A stretch of 64,000 nt of DNA from Chrysemys picta bellii (taxonomy: Eukaryota > Chordata > Testudines > Emydidae). A program made the translations under genes and the position numbers. Each line of letters opens with the position of its first letter. Position 1 is the stretch's first letter. Where the stretch lies: assembly GCF_011386835.1 (NCBI RefSeq), contig NC_088792.1:108658421-108722420 (forward strand). Reading direction: 5' to 3'. Shown piece by piece: positions 57,493 through 64,000 of the stretch. Under the pieces are notes generated by a model that did not search any database, had not been told where the DNA came from, and saw nothing but the letters and a program-made list of their open reading frames with translations.

Positions 57493-58115
57493 AATGCAGT
57501 AATCGCCACTGTTATATTTCACGACTATTTATTTCATCTGATTCCCTAAGAGTTCCCTAAGAGGGACAAATAGAAGACCTACTCCTCTCTCATGCAGACT
57601 CCACTGCAGCACCTTTGCTAGGCAGGTCCTGCTTAGCCACTTTCCTTCATTACTGTACTATTTCTCTGACATCGCTTCATCTATAAAGGTGGCAGAAGAC
57701 TGATCCCACTTCAGTCACACTCATCTTCCCACCTCTGTGAGACACCGTTTTTTCTGTTTCAGCCTTCCAAACATGGTAGGATACATACAGACAGAGGAAG
57801 GGACAGTGAATTACCATGTCCTTCCCCTACTAGGGAAAACTCCAATCCCAAAGTTCTGTGCAACCTCAACCATTTTTCTGCTCCTCTCACAGACTTGTGC
57901 TGGACATTACTTGAAGAGTTGATACTACAAGGCTCACTATTTCTGGAAATCATGCTGACCCAATTGTGCTACTTCCTGGGCATTCATAATAAAGCACTCC
58001 CTCAGTAAACATATTTGGTCCATTACATCCCTCGTTACTATCTTTCCATTCTTAGTAGCAGCAGCAGAAGAAGAATTGTGGCCTCTAGATGCTGTCACAA
58101 TCAAAGATCCAGGCC
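56923..58115. other. Noncoding; MITE fragment and microsatellite
   Basis: Bases 57150-57270 (taatttgcatatgtaaatgt ... cccttttgaaaatcagggcc) are part of a palindromic MITE. The (TTTA)n array is listed separately. No gene is identified. Confidence 0.45.
57458..57492. repeat. (TTTA)n microsatellite
   Basis: About eight perfect TTTA units. Confidence 0.95.
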
Positions 58116-58119
58116 TCAT

Positions 58120-58240
58120 TTTGCTAGGGATTGTATATACAGACTGAAGAGATGGTCCTTTGTCCCAAAGACCTTATAATCTAAATGGAAGAATGATGGA
58201 TGAATAAAGGATGAACATAAAAAAAACAGATTAGTGGGAG
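58120..58240 (+). mobile_element. CORE-SINE tail-like fragment
   Basis: gtcccaaagaccttataatc and gaagaatgatggatgaataa follow the order of the 3' part of an amniote MIR-like SINE. Confidence 0.5.
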
Positions 58241-58509
58241 CCAAAGATAAGTTATGATCAGTGTGATAAGCAGAAACTAATTGCCTATCCACTGTAAAGA
58301 ATTTTATAGACCTCACATTAGAACTGGCTCAAGTTTTCTTCACAGAAAAAACAAACAAAAAGTAGTGAAATTAAAGTAAATGTGCTCTCCTGCAGTGCAG
58401 GGTGGTTTGTATTCTTCGCACCCATGTGCTGGCACAGCTCTCACATCAGGCTTTACTAGCAGTGCTGACCTGAAAGTGAATATTGTGGGAAGAGGGGATG
58501 AAAGCACAT

Positions 58510-59290
58510 GTAGGACAAATATTCTACAATGGAAAAAAGAGTGATCCAGCCACTTATTGGTCTAACTTCTGTTCCCAGTAAAATAATGGAACAAATATTG
58601 AGAGCCTCCCACTAAAATACACAAAACAAAACAAAACACTCAGTTGATAATGGAGCTCTGAGCAATAATCAACATTGGTTCATCGAGCATAATCTCTTGC
58701 CAGTCACATCTGATTGCTTATTCTGAGTACGTCCAAAATTAGTAGATGAAGGTAAAATGCTAAATGTAATATTGGAACTTCAGTACAACAGTTGATTATG
58801 TCATGAAAATCTTACTCATAATTAATCAAAATTAGCTTAGATATCAACACTGCACCTGAATTGGGCTGAAAGAACATAAATACAAATTACTGATAGATAG
58901 CAGTATATCAACTTGGATATTGGCATAAACAAGGGACTACATTTATATTTGGCCTTCCTTAACATCTACATATATGATCTAGAACTGAGATGATATTATG
59001 GGAAAGCAGTAATACCAAGAGACTTTGGTGTGATTGTGGACAGCAAGTTGGACATGACATCAAAAAAGTCCAATCTTTGCATAGGCAAACCACAACAAAG
59101 GAACATTATAGTCCCTCTAAAAGTGTCTGGTGCACCCACTCCTCGGATACTGTGTTCAGTTCTTGACACTTAGTTGAAGAGATACAAAAGTTGGAGAGAG
59201 ATTTCAAAATATACAACGAAGATGGTTAGAGGATTGAAAAGACTGGCTTGCAAGGAAAGGTGTAGAGAGTTAAGTATAGCTTGGCTAAGC
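58510..59290 (+). pseudogene. Old CR1 ORF2 remnant, plus strand
   Basis: Stops and indels are numerous, but landmarks appear in order: a segment coding for VPSKIMEQI near 58575, one equivalent to QHWFIEHNLLPVTSDCLF near 58665-58720, a GPVLF-IDL-like region near 58940-58985, GVIVDSKLDM near 59027-59055 and a PHLEYC-like region near 59130-59155. These are CR1 reverse transcriptase motifs downstream of the palm start. The copy is far older than that at 7104-8272 and is nonfunctional. Confidence 0.72.
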
Positions 59291-59458
59291 AATGCTGCAT
59301 TCTGATGGTTGCATGTATGCTGTCAGGATGGCCGTCCGAATGACAAATGTTCAGGATCCTGGTAAAGGAATGAAGTAATCAGATACAAGAAGCTCTCAGG
59401 AATTTCTTTTGGGGGATTAAAGCCATATGGGAAATATTCCCAATTAGGAAATTAATCC

Positions 59459-59760
59459 TGAATGCACAAAAGGAGTTAGGCATTGACATGCTGTGCGCTC
59501 ACCTTAGGTGTGGCAGATCCCTTCTTCCCCTCAGGTGGGGGGGAGGGGACGACTTGAGCCAGTGCTCCCACACCGCAAGCGAGTATACTAGCCACTGGGC
59601 TAAAAGTTATGAAGAAGGGCATCATCATCGACCTCTTTCTTCCCTGCCCCTGGGCTGTTGTGTAAACTTGCCCGAAGGGCCCTATCCAATAGGCAGCCCC
59701 TGAGCATGCCTACCAGATCAGTCCCTGAATATCTTCCTTTGGTTTTTGAATTGCAGTGGA
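59459..59760 (-). mobile_element. tRNA-derived SINE-like sequence
   Basis: On the minus strand a pol III A box (tagcccagtgg, plus 59592-59602) precedes a B-box-like ggctcaagtcg (plus 59550-59560) with a 31-nt gap, the usual tRNA spacing. No cloverleaf can be completed, so it is a SINE head or tRNA pseudogene rather than a tRNA gene. The downstream boundary is unclear, and aaaaggagttaggcattgac at the left may be its tail. Confidence 0.5.
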
Positions 59761-59819
59761 TGTTACGTGGAAGATAGGAATACAGAAGCAGAAACATAGG
59801 ACCCTACAGAACTTTTAAT

Positions 59820-61190
59820 ATAAAAAGTTAGGTGCTGAGTTAAGATGCCTATGGGGTTCCGTGGGAGTCCTGTGCATCGCAGTGGTCCCAAAACAGGGAT
59901 TAGGTACCTTTGTGTATTCAGGCACAAGTCCCTAATGACGGATTATCCAGCCAAAAGGGTAATAGATGTCTTACCCACTACTACCTTTAACATTTATGCG
60001 GTTATCTTAGCCCCTCATCTTCCCAGGAATGGCCAGAATAGGGAAGATGGCTGCCCAGGGACAGTCTTTCTATCAAAACCCGTTGAGCCTAAACATGATT
60101 GCTTTGGGGACAGCACTCTTATTCTAAACCACTTAGCCTTAATTGACAATTCCTCCTCCAGCATTAGGATTTAGCTTGTCTGTTAGCATTATGCTAGTAA
60201 CCCAAGTGTCAGTACTGCCTCTTTTGAAAACTAATGAGCCTTGGCTGAGGACAAATCCTAGGGCCTATGAATTTCTCTTGTCAGGAAGAATAAAAAAAAG
60301 TCACAAAGAATCAAAATTCAGAAGTATGTGCTCTCTCCTATCTTGAAGAGTAAATTACAGGTGTAGTCATAGAAGGGCTCATAAAGAGACCCTTTTCATT
60401 TAACTGATGGTCAGATAAGTCCAATAAATTCAGGTCTTGAATTAAATCTGACTAAAAATTCAGGCTTAGGTCCTAATTCAACTCCCATTGATGGAAAAAA
60501 TCCCATGGACTTTGATGGGGACTGGATTAGGTCTCTAGACATTTCAAGTATGAAGTCCATTGTTTGAAAGAGGCAGCAGCTTCTGGTGCAGTGAGCAGAC
60601 AATGTGATATAGCCATAGCTTTTTCTGTGGCCCTTTGTTTGTGATATTAACGGGTGTGGACAAATAATGAGTCTCAAGTACTAGAAGGGGGACGATTCCC
60701 CAATAACGAAAAATATAGTGGTTGCCATGAAACTTTCAGCATATACCCAGACTTACCACACAATGGTTTCTGAAATACAATAGTTTAACTATACTCAAAA
60801 GTAACTGAGGTATGTCAGACAACATGGTAAGGTAACTTGAGGGAAATGTTGCCTTTTAGTGGCAGCCACTGCATTCTGATTTGTGGACCTCTTATTCCCC
60901 CCGCAGTGTGCAATTGCATAGTTTCCCAGTGGCAGCAACAGCAATTGCTTACAGTTATGCATTGCTGCCATCTTTTAATGTGGTTCAGCATCTGGACATT
61001 AGTGGAACTTGTGATGCGGGCAGACCAGGTACCAACTCATGCCAAGGCTCCAGGCCTCACTGAACACTGACACAGCTCTGCTTGTGTCCAGCTTCTGGAA
61101 ACCAGTCTGGCTTATCTCTGTGTTAATATTGTTAGAATGTGTTTGGTGTCTAGACCTTATGACTAGTGTAGGATGCTGCATTCATTAGTC
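59820..61190. other. Noncoding, nothing firmly recognised
   Basis: The first 100 bp (gttaggtgctgagttaagat) look like part of a turtle MITE with gcctaac motifs. The rest is featureless. Confidence 0.45.
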
Positions 61191-61379
61191 TCACTTAACC
61201 TCTGTATCCCATGGTATAAAGCTATATTGAATGTTTACATTATAAAACTCACAAAACGGGGAAGAAAAAAATTGATTAAGGCAAAGTGCTCACCCTGCAT
61301 ACAAGAAAGCAAATGAGGCATTATGTAGCATCCAAGGACAGAGACCTTGTTGATTGCATTCTTCACTCCCTCCTGGAAG

Positions 61380-62040
61380 GGAAGACCTGTGTATGAATTC
61401 ATTCCATCAGCTTGGATTATGGAGTGAAGGGGATAAAAATCCTTTACAAGGATCAACTTGGATCTTCATGCTTTCTAGACTCTGAGGGGCAAAGATTTCT
61501 AAACATAAGAGATCCAAATGCTTCTTGGCATGGCCAGCCCAAAAGGACATATAGAGCTGCTTATATTACCTTTTTAAATCCAAGACTCTGTCGTGTGTGT
61601 ATGTTTACCTCTTTTAACTTTGTAAATAACTCATTTCTTTTTCATGGTTAATAAATCTTTAGTTAATTTATTACAGGATTAGGTACAGGAATTGTCTTTG
61701 GTTTGAGATCTGAGACACAACTGACCTGGGGTAAGTGACTGGTCCTTTGGGACTGGGAGTAACCTGAATATTGTTGTGATTTTCGGTGTAAGTGACCATC
61801 TATCACATAGTCCAACTTGCCTGGGTAGTAAGATAGACTGGAGTGCCCAAGGGGAATGTCTGCAACTCCATGGAAAGATTGTTATAAGTCTTTATGAGTT
61901 CACACTTGTTACTGGGTTAGTGAAATCTAATTATAGAAGGTAAGCACTAGGGCAAAAACTCCAAATTGGTTGAGACAGTCTGCCTTGAGGTTGGCACTGA
62001 AGGGCTTGAGCCCACTCCAGACAGCTTGACAGGGGACCAG
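61380..62040 (+). mobile_element. Probable LTR-derived block
   Basis: Has a polyadenylation signal AATAAA at 61650-61655 after a T-rich tract, then a U5-like part (gacctggggtaagtgactgg, gggactgggagtaacctgaa). This resembles a turtle LTR on the plus strand. Outer ends and target duplication could not be established. Confidence 0.4.
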
Positions 62041-62262
62041 GTGATCAGCCAGCTTTCTAATGGCCAACAGCTAATGCTCTGTGAGCCACCCATGGTCCAT
62101 GTGTTACAGTTTGGGAAGCGCTGCTGTTAAATATAATTCTTACTACTGAAAAAGAGAAGCACCTTTTCAGGACAGTGCTTTATATCGTGATGCCAACTTT
62201 TCCCAACCTAGCACTAAAAATTTCCCAAATCTGGTGAAAAATTCCCAGATAAAGTTTTTTAT

Positions 62263-62407
62263 AGTGATTTTATATCCTGGGAAATTTCCCAAAACCTGGG
62301 AATTTGTGAGTAAAATTTTTCAACTTGGGAAATTGGGAATTTTCATTCAAAGTATTTTACTCAAAAATTCCCAGATTTTGGGAAATTTCCCAGGATACAA
62401 AACCACT
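62263..62407. repeat. 54-bp near-perfect inverted repeat
   Basis: The arms 62263-62316 and 62354-62407 are reverse complements with four mismatches in 54, around a 37-nt loop that itself repeats gggaa motifs. Core motif: atcctgggaaatttccc. A decayed outer extension (gggaaatt-like blocks from 62170) suggests a larger palindromic MITE. Confidence 0.92.
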
Positions 62408-63060
62408 CTTTCAGGATAATCAACAGAAACTCAGACTTCACCTAAACTCATACTATACACAATTTAAGGCCCCAGTTCAGGCAAGCATGTGCTTGGGACT
62501 TAAAAACATACTTAATTTTAAATGTGTGGTTAAGCACCCTTCTGGGATAGGGTGCTTCCCTGACTCAGGCCCTAATGAAGTAGAAATATCTATCACATAA
62601 GACAGACTTTATGAATAATTCTCAGCATGCAACTGTCACTTTTAAAAATTGCTATTACTTTAATTTGTTCAGAGTGAGAAATAATTGTGTTGATGGTTCC
62701 TGAAGTTTATTTCAAGGCACATAAGCAATTATATCACACATGATAATATTTCACTGCTGAATCTATCAGCTAGCAGCTGGATCTCTTACAAACATAAGAG
62801 TGTGAATATGAAAGTTACTAGAACTAACCATCTGCTGAAAAAGACTATTTCAAATAAAATAAACCCTAGACTTTAAAATGTAATTTGTCACCATATTAAA
62901 CTGTTGACACAAATGAGGTATAAACTCTACCAAAAGTTATATAACTTGCATGATTATGTCTAAAAAAGTTTTGACTTTGGATTAGTTTTAACTTAAAACC
63001 CTCACTTTTTCAGCATTATATACCACTCAAGTCTCACTTAACCCTTTAGATAGATAATGT
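62408..63060. other. Noncoding with one MITE copy
   Basis: Bases 62462-62580 (ggccccagttcaggcaagca ... cttccctgactcaggcccta) are a palindromic MITE of the family noted at 19008 and 47440. The rest shows nothing. Confidence 0.5.
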
Positions 63061-64000
63061 TGCCAATTTTTGAGCTGAATGATTAGTCAAAGTTCAGGGC
63101 CCCAGAGATATTCTAGTTGGAAGTCAACAATGATGGACTCTGGTGTTTTCTTTGATGCAATCTTGTTTATTTACAAGAAATAAACAAAGTCCTGCTTCTC
63201 CTAACACAGGAGAAACCAGCAACAAAAAAGACGCAGCCCTGAGCTTCCTTAGTCAACAGACCCCAAAACTCCGTCTAGCTTTTCCAAAATCATATAGTGT
63301 TCACAGGCTGCTGCTTAGATTACTTGATTTTTACCTGTCTCTCTCTTCTGTTGTCTTCTTAGTTTGAGTGTTTGCCCTTCCCCTGTCCCTCTGCCCCCAA
63401 AACACATTTACCCAAAGCAATCCTCAGCGAAAGCTCTTCTGCCCATGCAATCCAAAACTCCTGGGCATGCTCTATTAGATATTGTTTTAGGTGGGGCCCC
63501 TTAACTGTCTCACAACCATCTTAAATGAAGGGAGTGTTCACACATCAATTTCAATGAGGTTTTTATTCAACCCAGAACAAGGTTTAATCCAGCTCAGAAT
63601 AATACATTTCCATTGGTAGTTCCCATTGGCATCAATGGGAGTGGTCCATTCATATCTGAAGGCAGACTTTGCCACTGTATTTGTTCCCCAAGATTATACT
63701 GAAGAACAACAAAATATGGTGTTGTCTCCTTAAAAACACTGTTGTCCCCTGAGGTGGAATGCAGAACCCATAAGGTTCCTTAGAGGTAAGAAATCCCAAT
63801 TCTCATTTTGGATTCAATCAATCATTCTGAATAGTCCAATGGGCTTGGTGATATAAAAACAAATTTTACACATGCAAAAATAGCTAGTGTTCTTTAGAAT
63901 TCTACGTAATTTAAGATTGTGAGATGAGATTTTGTGTTTGCCTAAATGTGGCATGTTGACCCAGGAAGCTTTTAAAGTGATAGCACTATGCTGAGTGCCT
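63061..64000. other. Noncoding; possible LTR-like block to 63510
   Basis: 63100-63510 (ctttgatgcaatcttgttta, ttatttacaagaaataaac and a C-rich right part) resembles minus-strand turtle retroelement LTR sequence, but ends are not shown. 63580-63650 contains a short palindrome around gttcccattggcatcaatgggag. Nothing else is recognised up to the window end. Confidence 0.35.

Noticed and set aside
59550..59602. Functional tRNA gene
   Set aside because: Only the A and B boxes are convincing; no acceptor stem or full cloverleaf can be made.
1..64000. CRISPR array, operon, ribosome binding sites, bacterial terminators
   Set aside because: No regularly spaced direct repeats and the content is that of vertebrate nuclear DNA.

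Overview
The window looks like noncoding nuclear DNA from a turtle (Testudines). It is AT-rich, holds no host exon that I can recognise, and is built largely from transposable-element remains of a chelonian type. These are CR1 LINEs (7104-8272, 17004-17066, 50515-50900, 58510-59290), a cryptodire-style tRNA/CR1-tail SINE (45326-45453), CORE/MIR-like SINEs, Penelope-like repeats, Gypsy and unclassified LTR remains, and many palindromic hAT, Harbinger and Tigger-type DNA elements. No rRNA, functional tRNA, CRISPR array, operon or bacterial-style signal is present. The assignment to turtle rests on repeat content only and is inference.

Layout. 1-7100: noncoding DNA with a CORE-SINE, a Tigger-like element with TA duplication (4393-4859) and GC-rich hAT-related sequence. 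7104-8272: a well preserved but 5'-truncated CR1 on the minus strand. 8273-19690: mostly unremarkable noncoding DNA with microsatellites and two hAT elements. 19690-20684: an old SINE apparently split by nested DNA elements. 25987-26737: two neighbouring foldback Penelope-like insertions, each with its own target duplication and each carrying hammerhead-ribozyme-like motifs. 28257-28967: a solo LTR with a 5-bp duplication. 32225-36243: a decayed, 3'-truncated Gypsy retrotransposon on the minus strand, itself hit by a TA-flanked MITE. 44090-44297: a hAT element with a perfect 8-bp duplication. 45490-45975: a third Penelope-like copy. 50119-50404: a very well kept Harbinger-type MITE with three internal hairpins. 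51446-52063: a hAT element. 52946-56919: an essentially full-length two-gene PIF/Harbinger transposon. 58510-62407: decayed CR1, a tRNA-like SINE, an LTR-like block and a long near-perfect hairpin.

How the parts relate. The only protein-coding content is transposon-derived. The Harbinger carries its usual pair: a Myb/SANT-like DNA-binding protein in two exons with phase-compatible splice sites, and a convergent DDE transposase. Both are broken by a few stops. Its terminal GTCTACACT motif is shared with the short MITE 2.5 kb away, suggesting a master/satellite relation. The CR1 3' tail is likewise shared with the SINE at 45326. The most interesting signals are the hammerhead-like motifs in the foldback Penelope-like repeats, one of which keeps every core position, and the reuse of one GC-rich core inside elements whose ends belong to different transposon superfamilies.
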